DNA of 64,000 nucleotides from Pluralibacter gergoviae ATCC 33028 = NBRC 105706. Lineage in GTDB: Bacteria > Pseudomonadota > Gammaproteobacteria > Enterobacterales > Enterobacteriaceae. Position 1 is the stretch's first letter, and the number at the start of each line of letters is the position of its first letter. The translations under genes were made by a program, and so were the position numbers. The notes beneath the pieces are model-generated. The model was not told the origin of the DNA, searched no databases, and was given only the letters and a program-made list of their open reading frames with translations. Positions 38,475 to 49,569 of this stretch are shown piece after piece. The DNA lies in contig NZ_BCZS01000001.1 of assembly GCF_001598855.1 (NCBI RefSeq), positions 186,001 to 250,000 of the forward strand. The letters are read 5' to 3'.

Positions 38475-40463
38475 TCAGAAGCTGTAGCTCATGCCCACCG
38501 TATAGCGACGGCCGTCCAGGGTGGTGTCGTAGACGTCGTAGTCGATGCTCTTATCAAACAGGTTGTACACGCCCGCCGTCAGCAGCAGGTTTTTCATCGC
38601 CGTATAGCGCACGCCGAGATCCACTTCTGAATAGGAAGGGCTGCCCTCGGACATGGAGGTGCGGCTCAGGTATTCAGAGCTTTTACCGCGGAAGTTGAGG
38701 CGGCTCCAGGCGCCGAAGTCCGGGGTGGCCTGCCAGTCGAGGGTGGTATTGAACATGTGCTTAGGCATCTTGTTCAGCGGCTTGCCGGAGAACTCGCCGC
38801 TCTTCTGCTCCGAGCGGGTGTAGGTGTAGTTTGCCGTCCAGTTGATATCACGGGTTATCTTCCAGCCGAAGGTGGATTCGACGCCGCGCATATCCGCCTT
38901 GTCGACGTTCACCCGGTCGCTGACGAAATCGTAGTGGGTGTTGCCGATGGTGCAGGCCGGATCGCTGCTGCTGTTGCAGCGGCGGACTTCGGTGATCTTA
39001 TCCTTAAAGCGGGTGTGGAACAGCGTCACCCCGGCGTTGAGGTCATCGCCGTTGTTCCACAGCAGGGCAATCTCTTCGCTCAGGCTCTTCTCCGGCTTCA
39101 GGTCCGGGTTACCGACAATAATGCCGTTGGAGCGCCCGCCGCCGGTGATCTGCCCCCAGCTCGCCGAGGACTGGCGCAGGTCCGGCGCGCGGAAACCGGC
39201 GGAGACGCCGCCTTTCAGCGTCCACTGGTCGTCGATGTGCCAGACGCCGTAGCCGCGCGGCGTCCAGTGATCGCCGTAGTTTTCGTCTTTATCCATGCGG
39301 ATGCCGCCGAGCAGGGAGAAGTTGTCCAGAATAGCCCACTCGTCCTCGGCGAACAGCGCCCAGTTCCAGCGGGTCAGCTTGCTGAGGCCGTCCGCCGCCT
39401 CCAGCTGGTTGCCGTTATCGCGCAGCTTCTCGTAGCGGTACTGGCCGCCGACGGTCAGCGTATGGTCGCCGAGGAAGATCTGGTTCTGGGTGTTGAAGAT
39501 AGTGTTGTAGCTCTTCATCTCCCGGCCGGGGTTGTTGGTCTCCTCCTGCTGCACGTAGCTGGTGGAGTTAACGTGCTCGTAGTAGCCGCTGTGGGTCAGG
39601 GCATAGGTGGTGTGTTCGTAGCGGCTGCGGCTGCGGGTGTTTGGTTCGCAGGCCCTGCCGGTGCGGCAAATTTCTGCGGCGCTGGATTTCCCCGGCGTGC
39701 TGTTGCGGTCCTGCAGTTCGCGGGCGAACTCCAGATCGAAATCGTTCTTATCGTCGGGCGTCAGGTTAAAGGCGACGCCGCCGCTGCGCATTCGCTGCTC
39801 GTTGTAGCCGTTGAGGATTTTATCCTCCGGGCGGCGGGAGTAGAGGCCGGAGACCTTCATGCCCAGCAGCCCCTCAACCAGCGGGCCGGAGGCGTAGACG
39901 TTAGTCTGATACAGATCGCCGGAGTCGCGGTTCTCCTGGAAGGTCATATCGCCGTGCACCGCACCGTTCCACGCCCGGGTGTTGGAAACCTTTTTGGTGA
40001 TGATGTTAATGACGCCGCCCATCGCATCCGAGCCGTAGAGGGAAGACATCGGGCCGCGGATCACTTCGATGCGCTCGATGGTTTCCAGCGGCGGCAGCCA
40101 GCCCTGCTCGATCCCGGCGTTGTCGCTGTTCGGGCGGGTTGAGCGGGTGCTGATGCGCTTGCCGTTCACCAGGAAAAGGGTGTACTGAGAGCCCATGCCG
40201 CGAATGCTGATGTCGCTGCTGCTGGCGCCGCCGGTGACCACCACGCCGGGCACGTCCTTCAGGGCGTCGGTCACGTCGCGGTAGGCTTTATCCTCCAGCT
40301 GGCTTTTGCTGATCACCGAGATTGACGCGGGGGCATTCTCGATTTTCTGCTCGAAGCCGGTGGCGGTGACCACCATGGTTTCGCGGTCGTCCGCCTGTAC
40401 GCCAGGGGCGACCGCCGCCGCGCATACCGCGGCGGAGAGGAGTTTAAAACGAGGTATTGTCAT
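38475..40463 (-). CDS. cirA: CirA-like TonB-dependent catecholate siderophore receptor
   Basis: 662 residues from the ATG at 40463; the open frame extends 52 codons further upstream but those residues are not signal-like, while a signal peptide (LLSAAVCAAAVAPGVQA) follows the start chosen. TonB box ETMVVTATGFEQ, plug blocks SISVISKSQL, SIRGMGSQYTLFLVNGKR and IEVIRGPMSSLYGSDAMGGV, then a barrel ending with Phe (VGMSYSF). It stands in the E. coli cirA position next to lysP, but differs clearly from E. coli CirA, so the ligand may differ. A Fur box lies 139 bases upstream. Confidence 0.85.
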   Translation of the reverse strand: MTIPRFKLLSAAVCAAAVAPGVQADDRETMVVTATGFEQKIENAPASISVISKSQLEDKAYRDVTDALKDVPGVVVTGGASSSDISIRGMGSQYTLFLVNGKRISTRSTRPNSDNAGIEQGWLPPLETIERIEVIRGPMSSLYGSDAMGGVINIITKKVSNTRAWNGAVHGDMTFQENRDSGDLYQTNVYASGPLVEGLLGMKVSGLYSRRPEDKILNGYNEQRMRSGGVAFNLTPDDKNDFDLEFARELQDRNSTPGKSSAAEICRTGRACEPNTRSRSRYEHTTYALTHSGYYEHVNSTSYVQQEETNNPGREMKSYNTIFNTQNQIFLGDHTLTVGGQYRYEKLRDNGNQLEAADGLSKLTRWNWALFAEDEWAILDNFSLLGGIRMDKDENYGDHWTPRGYGVWHIDDQWTLKGGVSAGFRAPDLRQSSASWGQITGGGRSNGIIVGNPDLKPEKSLSEEIALLWNNGDDLNAGVTLFHTRFKDKITEVRRCNSSSDPACTIGNTHYDFVSDRVNVDKADMRGVESTFGWKITRDINWTANYTYTRSEQKSGEFSGKPLNKMPKHMFNTTLDWQATPDFGAWSRLNFRGKSSEYLSRTSMSEGSPSYSEVDLGVRYTAMKNLLLTAGVYNLFDKSIDYDVYDTTLDGRRYTVGMSYSF

Positions 40464-40601
40464 GAGATCATCCATATCAACGAATTGAAAACGAATCGAA
40501 AAAGGCGTCTTCGCGCCTGAAATATTTCCCGAAAACAGCTCACCGCGCGTCGGATGACGTGTGTGAGGAGTTGTACAAAAGCATGAAAATTTGTAAATAT
40601 A

Positions 40602-40620
40602 AATGATAATTGAAATCATT
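40602..40620 (-). promoter_or_regulatory. Fur box upstream of the CirA-like receptor
   Basis: AATGATAATTGAAATCATT is an inverted repeat (AATGAT / ATCATT) matching the Fur 19-mer consensus GATAATGATAATCATTATC in most positions. It implies iron repression of the receptor. Confidence 0.8.
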
Positions 40621-40688
40621 TACGTTACTTGTTGATATCGTAAAGATACGTAAATGAAAGGGGGAGGCGAAGGCCGCCTCCCGGAGGG

Positions 40689-41525
40689 TTATTTCAGCAG
40701 GTATCTGGCGTGGAAGCGCAGGTGATCTTCGATAAAGGAGGCGATAAACCAGTAGCTGTGATCGTAGCCGGACTGGATGCGCAGGGTCAGCGGCCAGCTT
40801 TTCTGCCGCGCGGCTTCGGCCAGTACGGCGGGCTGCAGCTGATCGGCGAGGAACTGATCGTTGTCGCCCTGGTCGATAAGCGTCGGGATTGCGTCGCCGT
40901 CGCCGCTGGCCTGCATCAGGGCGCAGCTGTCCCAGGCCTGCCAGGCGCTGCGGTCTTCGCCCAGATAGGCGGTAAACGCCTTCTGGCCCCAGGGCACCCG
41001 GCAGGGGTTCACGATGGGCGCAAAGGCCGACACGCTCTGGTATTTGCCCGGATTTTTCAGCGCCAGCACCAGCGCGCCGTGGCCGCCCATCGAATGGCCG
41101 GAGATGGCGCAGCGCGCCGAGACGTTAAATTTTTCCTGAATAAGGGCGGGAAGCTCGTCGCGCAGGTAGTCATACATCCGGTAGTGTTCCCGCCACGGCG
41201 CTTCGCTGGCGTTGAGATAAAAACTGGCGCCCTGGCCCAGATCGTAACCCGCGTCGTCCGCCACGCCGTCGCCGCGCGGGCTGGTATCCGGCATCACCAG
41301 CACAATACCCAGCTCGGCGGCGACCCGCTGGGCGCCCGCCTTGGTGGCAAAGTTTTCATCGGTGCAGGTAAGGCCAGACAGCCAGTAAAGTACCGGCGGC
41401 GGGTTGTTTTCCCGCGGCGGCGGTAAAAAGATGCTGAACACCATCGAACAGTTCAGCGATGTGGAGTCGTGCCGCCAGCGTTGCTGCCAGCCGTCAAAGC
41501 AGCGGTGCTCTTCGAGCAGTTCCAT
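40689..41525 (-). CDS. yeiG: YeiG, S-formylglutathione hydrolase
   Basis: 278 residues, the E. coli length. Esterase-D alpha/beta hydrolase with the nucleophile Ser145 in [10 protein letters not shown], acid Asp223 in DQGDNDQF and His256 in SGYDHSYW. It hydrolyses S-formylglutathione to formate in formaldehyde detoxification and also simple esters. It lies between cirA and folE as in E. coli, divergent from folE. AGGAGCC precedes the ATG. Confidence 0.95.
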   Translation of the reverse strand: MELLEEHRCFDGWQQRWRHDSTSLNCSMVFSIFLPPPRENNPPPVLYWLSGLTCTDENFATKAGAQRVAAELGIVLVMPDTSPRGDGVADDAGYDLGQGASFYLNASEAPWREHYRMYDYLRDELPALIQEKFNVSARCAISGHSMGGHGALVLALKNPGKYQSVSAFAPIVNPCRVPWGQKAFTAYLGEDRSAWQAWDSCALMQASGDGDAIPTLIDQGDNDQFLADQLQPAVLAEAARQKSWPLTLRIQSGYDHSYWFIASFIEDHLRFHARYLLK

Positions 41526-41798
41526 GCAGGCTCCTTGTTGAGTAAATGATAACAGTCCGTTTCATCATACAGATCATTGCGCAAAGTGGAGTAACTTTCA
41601 CTTTCCCCTTCGCGCAGGCTGCTGCATCATTAGGATCGCGCCTGAGAGCCATCGCGATTGGGCTCCCGGCGTTGAAAGGCTGTAACAATTACAACAATTA
41701 TCGTCGCGAATACTGGATTCTGTGCGCTACCTCACGCACAATAAGTGCACACTTTGCCCGTATAAGAGTAAAGGTCGCCACACCTGCAGGAGAAGAAC

Positions 41799-42464
41799 AT
41801 GCCATCACTGAGTAAAGAAGCCGCGCTCGTCCACGAGGCGCTGGTCGCACGCGGTCTGGAAACGCCGCTGCGTCCACCGGTTAATCTTGATAATGAGGCC
41901 CGCAAGCGCCTGATTGCCGGACACATGACGGAGATTATGCAGCTGCTTAATCTCGACCTCAGCGATGACAGTCTGATGGAAACGCCGCACCGCATCGCCA
42001 AAATGTATGTCGATGAGATCTTTTCCGGTCTCGACTACGCCAATTTCCCCAAAATTACCGTCATTGAAAATAAAATGAAGGTCGATGAGATGGTGACCGT
42101 CCGTGATATCACCCTCACCAGCACCTGCGAACACCATTTTGTCACTATCGACGGCAAGGCGACGGTGGCCTACATTCCGAAAGACTCGGTGATCGGGCTG
42201 TCGAAAATCAACCGCATCGTGCAGTTCTTCGCCCAGCGGCCGCAGGTGCAGGAGCGCCTTACTCAGCAGGTGCTCACCGCGCTGCAGACGCTGCTCGGCA
42301 CCAACAACGTGGCGGTCTCCATTGACGCGGTGCACTACTGCGTGAAGGCGCGCGGCATTCGTGACGCCACCAGCGCCACCACCACCACTTCGCTCGGCGG
42401 CCTGTTCAAATCCAGCCAGAACACCCGCCAGGAGTTTCTGCGCGCGGTGCGCCACCACGGCTAG
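41799..42464 (+). CDS. folE: FolE, GTP cyclohydrolase I
   Basis: 221 residues (E. coli 222). Zinc-binding residues are seen in [13 protein letters not shown] (Cys110, His113) and, near the C-terminus, HYCVKARGI. The conserved active-site stretch [22 protein letters not shown] is intact. It makes dihydroneopterin triphosphate from GTP, the first step of folate synthesis. CAGGAGAAG is eight bases before the ATG. yeiB follows 19 bases after the stop in the same direction. Confidence 0.97.
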   Translation: MPSLSKEAALVHEALVARGLETPLRPPVNLDNEARKRLIAGHMTEIMQLLNLDLSDDSLMETPHRIAKMYVDEIFSGLDYANFPKITVIENKMKVDEMVTVRDITLTSTCEHHFVTIDGKATVAYIPKDSVIGLSKINRIVQFFAQRPQVQERLTQQVLTALQTLLGTNNVAVSIDAVHYCVKARGIRDATSATTTTSLGGLFKSSQNTRQEFLRAVRHHG

Positions 42465-42483
42465 CGGTCCTGCAGGATGCGGC

Positions 42484-43638
42484 ATGAAGCGTAACATCAC
42501 GCTGGATTTTATTCGCGGCGTCGCCATTCTCGGCATCCTGCTCCTCAATATCACCGCCTTCGGTCTGCCGAAGGCGGCCTATCTTAATCCCGCCTGGTAC
42601 GGCGACGTCACGCTTCGCGATGCCTGGACCTGGGCGCTGCTTGACCTGTTCGCGCAGGTGAAGTTCCTCACTCTCTTCGCGCTGCTGTTCGGCGCGGGGC
42701 TGCAGATGCTGCTGCCCCGCGGCAAGCGCTGGATCCAGTCGCGACTGACGCTGCTGGCGCTGCTCGGCATCTGCCATGCCTTACTGCTGTGGGACGGCGA
42801 TATTCTGCTGGCTTACGCCCTGGTCGGGCTGGTGTGCTGGCGGATGGTGCGCGACGCCCACGGCGTGAAGTCGCTGTTTAATACCGGCGTCGTGCTCTAC
42901 CTTATCGGCGTGGCGGTGCTGCTGCTGCTGGGGGTTATCTCAGGGGACGTCCACCGCGCCTGGGTGCCGGATGCCGCCAACCTGCAGTATGAACAGTACT
43001 GGAAGCTGCGGGGCGGCCTGGAGGCGGTAAGCAACCGCGCGAGCCTGCTGTCGGACAGTCTGCTGGCGCTGGGCGTACAGTATGGCTGGCAGCTGGCGGG
43101 CATGATGCTGATGGGCGCCGCGCTGATGCGCAGCGGCTGGCTGAAGGGCCGCTTTAGCCTCGGGCACTACCGGCGTGCCGGCGTGCTGCTGATTGCCGCT
43201 GGCCTGGCCATCAATCTGCCGGGGGTGATTGCCCAATGGCGGATGGGCTGGGATCCGCGCTGGTGCGCCTTTCTGCTGCAGGCCCCGCGCGAACTTTCCG
43301 CGCCGTTTCAGACTCTGGGCTACGCGGCGCTGGCGTGGGGCTACTGGCCGCAGCTTTGCCGCTTCCGGCTGGCGGGGGCCATCGCCTGCGTCGGGCGCAT
43401 GGCGCTCAGCAACTACCTGCTGCAGACCGCTATCTGCACCACGCTTTTCTACCGCTTCGACCTGTTCATGAAATTCGACCGCCTGTCGCTGCTGGCCTTC
43501 GTACCGGCGGTGTGGCTGGTGAACCTGCTCTTCTCCGTACTCTGGCTGCGCTATTTCCGCCAGGGCCCGGCGGAGTGGCTGTGGCGCCAGCTGACCCTGC
43601 GGGCGGCGGGTAGCTCCAATGTAAGAACATCAAGATAA
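42484..43638 (+). CDS. yeiB: YeiB, DUF418 family inner-membrane protein
   Basis: 384 residues from the ATG at 42484 (E. coli 385); an earlier in-frame start at 42361 lies inside folE. About ten membrane helices. The N-terminus [17 protein letters not shown] and the C-terminal DUF418 region ([21 protein letters not shown]) are family hallmarks, shared distantly with acyltransferase-like membrane proteins. Function is unknown. It is directly after folE, as in E. coli, and before galS. Confidence 0.9.
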   Translation: MKRNITLDFIRGVAILGILLLNITAFGLPKAAYLNPAWYGDVTLRDAWTWALLDLFAQVKFLTLFALLFGAGLQMLLPRGKRWIQSRLTLLALLGICHALLLWDGDILLAYALVGLVCWRMVRDAHGVKSLFNTGVVLYLIGVAVLLLLGVISGDVHRAWVPDAANLQYEQYWKLRGGLEAVSNRASLLSDSLLALGVQYGWQLAGMMLMGAALMRSGWLKGRFSLGHYRRAGVLLIAAGLAINLPGVIAQWRMGWDPRWCAFLLQAPRELSAPFQTLGYAALAWGYWPQLCRFRLAGAIACVGRMALSNYLLQTAICTTLFYRFDLFMKFDRLSLLAFVPAVWLVNLLFSVLWLRYFRQGPAEWLWRQLTLRAAGSSNVRTSR

Positions 43639-43670
43639 CGATCTCGATCACAATCGTTAACATATGTGAT

Positions 43671-43683
43671 GTAACCGTTACCA
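43671..43683. promoter_or_regulatory. Gal-type operator upstream of galS
   Basis: GTAACCGTTACCA matches the GalR/GalS operator core GTAANCGNTTNC in most positions and lies about 110 bases upstream of the galS start, consistent with autoregulation. Confidence 0.5.
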
Positions 43684-43793
43684 TCTCTGTGACTTTCCTC
43701 ACGCAGCTCGCCGTCGACCGCTGCCAGAATAGCGCACTTGCCAACCTCAGGGGACGACCGTGCGCCGCAGCAATCTTCAACAGGACGATGAAT

Positions 43794-44792
43794 ATGATCA
43801 CTATTCGTGACGTGGCGCGCCACGCCGGGGTTTCGGTCGCCACCATCTCGCGGGTGCTCAATAACAGCCCGCTGGTGAGCCCGGACACCCGGGAGCGGGT
43901 GATGAGGGCGGTAGCCGAGCTGGGCTATCGCCCCAACGCCAACGCCCAGGCGCTGGCCTCGCAGGTGAGCGATACCATCGGCGTGGTGGTCATGGACGTC
44001 TCCGATCCCTTCTTCGGCGCGCTGGTCAAGGCGGTGGATACCGTCGCCCAGCAGTACCAAAAACACGTCCTGATCGGCAACAGCTATCACGAAGCCGAAA
44101 AGGAGCGCAGCGCCATCGAGGTGCTGATCCGCAAGCGCTGCAACGCGCTTATCGTCCACGCCAAGGCGCTCAGCGACGAGGAGCTCGGCGAATTTTTACG
44201 CCAGGTCTCCGGCATGGTGATCATCAACCGCATTGTGCCCGGCTATGAGCACCGCTGCGTCGGGCTGGACAACGTCAGCGGCGCGATAATGGCGACCCGC
44301 ATGTTGCTCAATCAGGGGCACCGCAGCATCGGCTATCTCGGATCGGCCCACGGCATTGAGGATACCCGGCTGCGGCAGGCGGGCTGGCAGCAGGCGCTGA
44401 CGGCAGCGGGGATCGCCGCCCCCGACGCCTGGGTCGGCGTCGGTTCGCCGGACATGCAGGGCGGCGAGGCGGCGATGGTCGAGCTGCTCGGGCGCAATCA
44501 GGGCATCAGCGCGGTGTTTGCTTACAACGACAGCATGGCCGCCGGGGCCCTGACGGCGCTGAAGGACAACGGTATTCAGGTGCCGCAGCAGCTGTCGCTG
44601 ATCGGCTTCGACGATATTCCCATTGCCCGCTACACCGATCCGCAGCTGACCACCGTGCGCTATCCGATTATCTCAATGGCGAAGCTGGCGACCGAGCTGG
44701 CGCTGGCGGGGGCCGCAGGTCGCCTGGATCCGGCGGCGACCCACTGCTTTATGCCGACGCTGGTGCGCCGCCATTCCGTTGCCGCCAGGTAA
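43794..44792 (+). CDS. galS: GalS, LacI-family repressor of mgl genes
   Basis: 332 residues from the ATG at 43794, chosen because AGGA is eight bases upstream; in-frame starts at 43788 and 43689 are less well placed. The helix-turn-helix [22 protein letters not shown] is at residues 3-24, with the hinge [10 protein letters not shown]. The periplasmic-binding-protein-like domain follows. The C-terminus ends at RRHSVAAR and lacks the last tail of the 346-residue E. coli protein. It represses mglBAC and itself, and is relieved by galactose. Confidence 0.94.
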   Translation: MITIRDVARHAGVSVATISRVLNNSPLVSPDTRERVMRAVAELGYRPNANAQALASQVSDTIGVVVMDVSDPFFGALVKAVDTVAQQYQKHVLIGNSYHEAEKERSAIEVLIRKRCNALIVHAKALSDEELGEFLRQVSGMVIINRIVPGYEHRCVGLDNVSGAIMATRMLLNQGHRSIGYLGSAHGIEDTRLRQAGWQQALTAAGIAAPDAWVGVGSPDMQGGEAAMVELLGRNQGISAVFAYNDSMAAGALTALKDNGIQVPQQLSLIGFDDIPIARYTDPQLTTVRYPIISMAKLATELALAGAAGRLDPAATHCFMPTLVRRHSVAAR

Positions 44793-44830
44793 ACTGTAAC
44801 CGCGATCACTAACTGAAGGTGTCGTCAGAT

Positions 44831-44889
44831 GTAACCGCTTTCAATTTGTGAGTTGTTTCACAGTATATTAACAATTGCGTGACTATGAT
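44831..44889 (+). promoter_or_regulatory. mglBAC control region: Gal operator, CRP site and promoter
   Basis: A Gal operator (GTAACCGCTTTCAA, 44831-44844) is followed by a perfect-ended CRP site TGTGA-GTTGTT-TCACA (44847-44862) and a -10 box TATGAT (44884-44889). If transcription starts about seven bases after the -10, the CRP centre lies near -41.5, the class II activator position. Further GTAACG-like motifs occur at 44917 and 45037. Confidence 0.8.
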
Positions 44890-45088
44890 GTCATCGCTTG
44901 TCATTCTGAAACATAATGTAACGCTACCTGCCTGTTTTTTAAGCGCTAAATGGTTCGCCTGAGCGATTGATTCGCCGCAGCGGGCAGGTGCAGGCGTGAT
45001 TAAAAATTATAAACATCGCTGGATGTAACAATGATTTAACGTTACCTCTGCCGATACCGCTACCCTGCATAAAAATACCGGAGATACC

Positions 45089-46087
45089 ATGAATAAGAAG
45101 GCGTTAGCCCTGTCCGCCGTGATGTCCTGCATGTTATTTGGCGCCGCCGCCCACGCCGCGGACACCCGCATTGGCGTCACTATCTACAAATACGACGACA
45201 ACTTTATGTCCGTGGTGCGCAAGGCGATTGAGAAAGACGCCAAAGCCGCGCCGGACGTGCAGCTGCTGATGAATGACTCGCAGAACGACCAGTCCAAGCA
45301 GAACGATCAGATTGACGTCCTGCTGGCGAAAGGCGTGAAGTCGCTGGCCATCAACCTGGTTGACCCGGCCGCCGCGGGCACGGTAATCGACAAGGCGCGC
45401 AGCCAGAACGTGCCGGTGGTGTTCTTTAACAAGGAGCCGTCCCGCAAGGCGCTGGACAGCTATGACAAGGCCTACTACGTCGGCACCGACTCGAAAGAGT
45501 CCGGCATTATCCAGGGCGACCTGATTGCCAAACACTGGGCGGCGAACCCGGCCTGGGATCTGAATAAAGACGGCCAGATCCAGTTCGTGCTGCTGAAGGG
45601 CGAGCCGGGCCACCCGGATGCCGAAGCGCGCACCACTTACGTTATCAAAGAGCTGAACACCAAGGGCATCAAGACCCAGCAGCTGGCGCTGGATACCGCC
45701 ATGTGGGACACCGCGCAGGCGAAAGACAAAGTTGACGCCTGGCTCTCGGGCCCGAACGCCAACAAAATTGAGGTGATCATCGCTAACAACGATGCGATGG
45801 CGATGGGCGCGGTGGAAGCGCTGAAGGCCCACAATAAGTCCAGCATCCCGGTGTTCGGCGTTGACGCCCTGCCGGAAGCGCTGGCGCTGGTGAAATCCGG
45901 CGCGATGGCCGGTACCGTGCTGAACGATGCCAACAATCAGGCGAAAGCCACCTTCGATCTGGCGAAAAACCTCGCCGACGGCAAGGGCGCCACCGACGGC
46001 ACCAGCTGGAAAATTGAAAACAAAGTCGTGCGTATCCCCTACGTCGGCGTTGATAAAGACAACCTGGCTGAATTTGCCGGTAAATAA
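45089..46087 (+). CDS. mglB: MglB, periplasmic galactose/glucose-binding protein
   Basis: 332 residues, the E. coli length. Signal peptide with [16 protein letters not shown], cleavage before ADTRIGVT. The two-lobe sugar-binding fold is typical; a calcium-binding loop DLNKDGQIQ is visible near residue 157, as in the known structure. It delivers galactose and glucose to MglAC and serves the chemoreceptor Trg. Strong expression is likely: the class II CRP promoter lies about 200 bases upstream and a hairpin follows the gene. Confidence 0.97.
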   Translation: MNKKALALSAVMSCMLFGAAAHAADTRIGVTIYKYDDNFMSVVRKAIEKDAKAAPDVQLLMNDSQNDQSKQNDQIDVLLAKGVKSLAINLVDPAAAGTVIDKARSQNVPVVFFNKEPSRKALDSYDKAYYVGTDSKESGIIQGDLIAKHWAANPAWDLNKDGQIQFVLLKGEPGHPDAEARTTYVIKELNTKGIKTQQLALDTAMWDTAQAKDKVDAWLSGPNANKIEVIIANNDAMAMGAVEALKAHNKSSIPVFGVDALPEALALVKSGAMAGTVLNDANNQAKATFDLAKNLADGKGATDGTSWKIENKVVRIPYVGVDKDNLAEFAGK

Positions 46088-46102
46088 TCTTCTCTGCGAT
46101 TT

Positions 46103-46126
46103 CCCGCGCCGGCGCTTCGGCGCGGG
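46103..46126 (+). terminator. Hairpin between mglB and mglA
   Basis: Nine-base-pair stem CCCGCGCCG / CGGCGCGGG with a six-base loop and no T-tract. It probably protects the mglB message end and attenuates mglA, giving the usual excess of binding protein. Confidence 0.6.
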
Positions 46127-46152
46127 AGTCACCCGCGCAGCCAGGACAGACT

Positions 46153-47673
46153 ATGGTCAGTAATAATCGCGAGTCGTCGGGCGAATTCTTGTTGGAAATG
46201 AGCCACATCAACAAGTCTTTTCCCGGCGTTAAAGCACTCGATAACGTTAACTTAAAAGTCCGCCCGCACTCGATTCATGCCCTGATGGGCGAGAACGGGG
46301 CCGGTAAATCGACGCTGTTAAAATGCCTGTTCGGTATTTATCAGAAAGACAGCGGCAGCATTCTTTTTCAGGGCCGCGAAATCGACTTTCACTCGGCGAA
46401 AGAGGCGCTGGAGAACGGGATTTCGATGGTTCACCAGGAGCTGAACCTGGTGCTGCAGCGCTCGGTGATGGACAACATGTGGCTGGGGCGCTATCCCACC
46501 AAAGGCGTGTTTGTCGATCAGGAAAAAATGTACGGCGACACGAAGGCGATCTTCGACGAGCTGGATATCGACATCGATCCCCGGGCCCGCGTCGGCACGC
46601 TCTCCGTTTCGCAGATGCAGATGATAGAGATAGCCAAGGCGTTCTCCTATGACGCCAAAATCGTCATCATGGACGAGCCGACCTCGTCGCTGACCGAGAA
46701 AGAGGTTAATCACCTGTTCAGCATCATCCGCAAGCTGAAGGATCGCGGCTGCGGCATCGTCTATATCTCCCACAAAATGGAAGAGATCTTCCAGCTGTGC
46801 GATGAGATAACCATTCTGCGCGACGGCCAGTGGATCGCCACCCAGCCGCTGGAAGGGCTGGACATGGACAAGATCATCGCCATGATGGTCGGCCGCTCCC
46901 TCAACCAGCGCTTCCCGGACAAAGAGAACGCGCCGGGCGAAACCATCCTCGAAGTGCGCAATCTGACCTCGCTGCGCCAGCCGTCGATCCGCGATGTCTC
47001 CTTCGACCTGCACAAGGGCGAGATCCTCGGCATTGCCGGCCTGGTCGGCGCCAAGCGTACCGATATTGTGGAAACCCTGTTCGGCATTCGCGAAAAGTCC
47101 GGCGGCACCATTACCCTGCACGGCAAAAAAATCAATAACCACAGCGCCAACGAAGCCATCAACAACGGCTTTGCGCTGGTGACCGAGGAGCGCCGCTCCA
47201 CCGGCATCTACGCCTATCTGGACATCGGCTTTAACTCGCTCATCTCTAATATCAAAAAGTACCGCAGCAAGATTGGGCTGCTGGATAACGCCCGCATGAA
47301 GAGCGACACCCAGTGGGTGATTGATGCCATGCGGGTCAAGACGCCGGGCCACCGCACGCAGATTGGTTCGCTCTCCGGCGGCAATCAGCAGAAGGTGATT
47401 ATCGGCCGCTGGCTGCTGACCCAGCCGGAGATCCTGATGCTCGATGAGCCGACGCGCGGCATTGACGTTGGCGCAAAATTCGAAATTTATCAGCTCATTG
47501 CTGAACTGGCGAAAAGGGAAAAGGGGATCATTATCATCTCCTCTGAGATGCCTGAGCTGCTGGGCATAACCGACCGTATTCTGGTGATGAGTAACGGGAT
47601 GGTGGCCGGCATTGTGGATACTAAAACAACCACGCAGAACGAAATCTTACGTCTTGCGTCTTTGCACCTTTAA
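46153..47673 (+). CDS. mglA: MglA, double ATPase of the galactose importer
   Basis: 506 residues, the E. coli length. Two ABC domains: the first has Walker [10 protein letters not shown], signature [14 protein letters not shown] and Walker [10 protein letters not shown]; the second has a degenerate Walker A (GLVGAKRTD) and the intact signature [15 protein letters not shown] with [12 protein letters not shown]. This is the normal carbohydrate-type CUT2 pattern in which one site is inactive. It energises MglC. It follows mglB after a 65-base gap with a hairpin. Confidence 0.97.
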   Translation: MVSNNRESSGEFLLEMSHINKSFPGVKALDNVNLKVRPHSIHALMGENGAGKSTLLKCLFGIYQKDSGSILFQGREIDFHSAKEALENGISMVHQELNLVLQRSVMDNMWLGRYPTKGVFVDQEKMYGDTKAIFDELDIDIDPRARVGTLSVSQMQMIEIAKAFSYDAKIVIMDEPTSSLTEKEVNHLFSIIRKLKDRGCGIVYISHKMEEIFQLCDEITILRDGQWIATQPLEGLDMDKIIAMMVGRSLNQRFPDKENAPGETILEVRNLTSLRQPSIRDVSFDLHKGEILGIAGLVGAKRTDIVETLFGIREKSGGTITLHGKKINNHSANEAINNGFALVTEERRSTGIYAYLDIGFNSLISNIKKYRSKIGLLDNARMKSDTQWVIDAMRVKTPGHRTQIGSLSGGNQQKVIIGRWLLTQPEILMLDEPTRGIDVGAKFEIYQLIAELAKREKGIIIISSEMPELLGITDRILVMSNGMVAGIVDTKTTTQNEILRLASLHL

Positions 47674-47688
47674 GATCAGGGGCTCCCC

Positions 47689-48699
47689 ATGAGTGCGTTA
47701 AATAAAAAAAGCTTTTTCACCTACCTGAAAGAGGGCGGCATTTACGTCGTGCTGCTTGTGTTGCTGGCGATCATCATTTTTCAGGATCCGACCTTCCTGA
47801 GCTTGCTTAACCTCAGCAACATCCTGACCCAGTCTTCGGTGCGCATTATCATCGCGCTCGGCGTGGCCGGGCTTATCGTCACCCAGGGCACCGACCTGTC
47901 CGCCGGGCGCCAGGTCGGGCTGGCGGCGGTGATCGCCGCCACGCTGCTGCAGTCGATGGAAAACGCCAATAAAGTCTTCCCGGAAATGGCGACCATGCCG
48001 ATTTTTGTGGTGGTGCTGATCGTCTGCGCCATCGGCGCGGTTATCGGCCTGATCAACGGTATCATCATCGCTTATCTCAACGTGACGCCGTTTATTACTA
48101 CCCTCGGCACGATGATCATCGTCTACGGCATCAACTCCCTGTACTACGACTTCGTCGGCGCATCGCCGATTTCCGGCTTTGACTCCGGCTTCTCGACCTT
48201 TACCCAGGGCTTTATTGCCATGGGCAGCTTCCGCCTGTCCTATATTACCTTCTATGCCCTGATCGCCACCGTCTTCGTCTGGATCCTGTGGAACAAAACC
48301 CGCTTCGGCAAGAATATCTTCGCCATCGGCGGTAACCCGGAAGCGGCCAAGGTCTCCGGCGTCAACGTCGCCCTTAACCTGCTGATGATTTATGCCCTCT
48401 CCGGCGTGTTCTACGCCTTTGGCGGCATGCTGGAGGCGGGGCGCATCGGCTCGGCCACCAACAACCTCGGCTTTATGTACGAGCTGGACGCCATTGCCGC
48501 CTGCGTGGTCGGCGGCGTATCGTTCAGCGGCGGCGTGGGGACGGTGATAGGCGTGGTGACCGGGGTGATCATCTTTACGGTCATCAACTACGGTCTGACC
48601 TATATCGGCGTCAACCCGTACTGGCAGTACATCATTAAGGGCGGGATCATTATCTTTGCGGTTGCGCTGGATTCCCTGAAGTACGCCCGCAAGAAATAG
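47689..48699 (+). CDS. mglC: MglC, permease of the galactose importer
   Basis: 336 residues, the E. coli length. CUT2-type permease with about nine helices and the EAA-like region GNPEAAKVSGVNVALNLLMIY. It starts 15 bases after the mglA stop. It forms a homodimeric pore for galactose and methyl-galactoside. The gene ends the mglBAC operon, 19 bases before a strong terminator. Confidence 0.97.
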   Translation: MSALNKKSFFTYLKEGGIYVVLLVLLAIIIFQDPTFLSLLNLSNILTQSSVRIIIALGVAGLIVTQGTDLSAGRQVGLAAVIAATLLQSMENANKVFPEMATMPIFVVVLIVCAIGAVIGLINGIIIAYLNVTPFITTLGTMIIVYGINSLYYDFVGASPISGFDSGFSTFTQGFIAMGSFRLSYITFYALIATVFVWILWNKTRFGKNIFAIGGNPEAAKVSGVNVALNLLMIYALSGVFYAFGGMLEAGRIGSATNNLGFMYELDAIAACVVGGVSFSGGVGTVIGVVTGVIIFTVINYGLTYIGVNPYWQYIIKGGIIIFAVALDSLKYARKK

Positions 48700-48716
48700 G
48701 CCACCGCGCTTGACCC

Positions 48717-48738
48717 AACCCGCCGCACGGCGGGTTTT

Positions 48739-48740
<2 letters not shown>
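48717..48740 (+). terminator. Rho-independent terminator of mglBAC
   Basis: Stem AACCCGCCG / CGGCGGGTT with a CA turn and a T6 tract. The T-tract overlaps the first bases beyond the sanA stop on the other strand. Confidence 0.92.
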
Positions 48741-49455
<715 letters not shown>

Positions 49456-49569
49456 TCAGTAATCGCGGAATATGCACTCAGGCTACTGTACCCGCCGGGG
49501 AAGAGCAAGAAACCGCCGCTCAACTGTAGGGTTTTTCGACAGCGCGGGCGCCCGGCCCGCGCATGAGAC

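Noticed and set aside
38757-40142. 461-codon plus-strand open frame opposite the CirA-like receptor
   Set aside because: Antisense frame of a well-supported receptor; composition is low-complexity Val/Ala/Gly.
40464-40619. N-terminal extension of the CirA-like receptor
   Set aside because: The extra 52 codons overlap the Fur box region and are not signal-peptide-like; the ATG at 40463 is followed directly by a good signal sequence.
49542-49562. GC-rich hairpin after cdd as a terminator
   Set aside because: The eight-base stem is sound but the minus strand has A residues, not T, after it.
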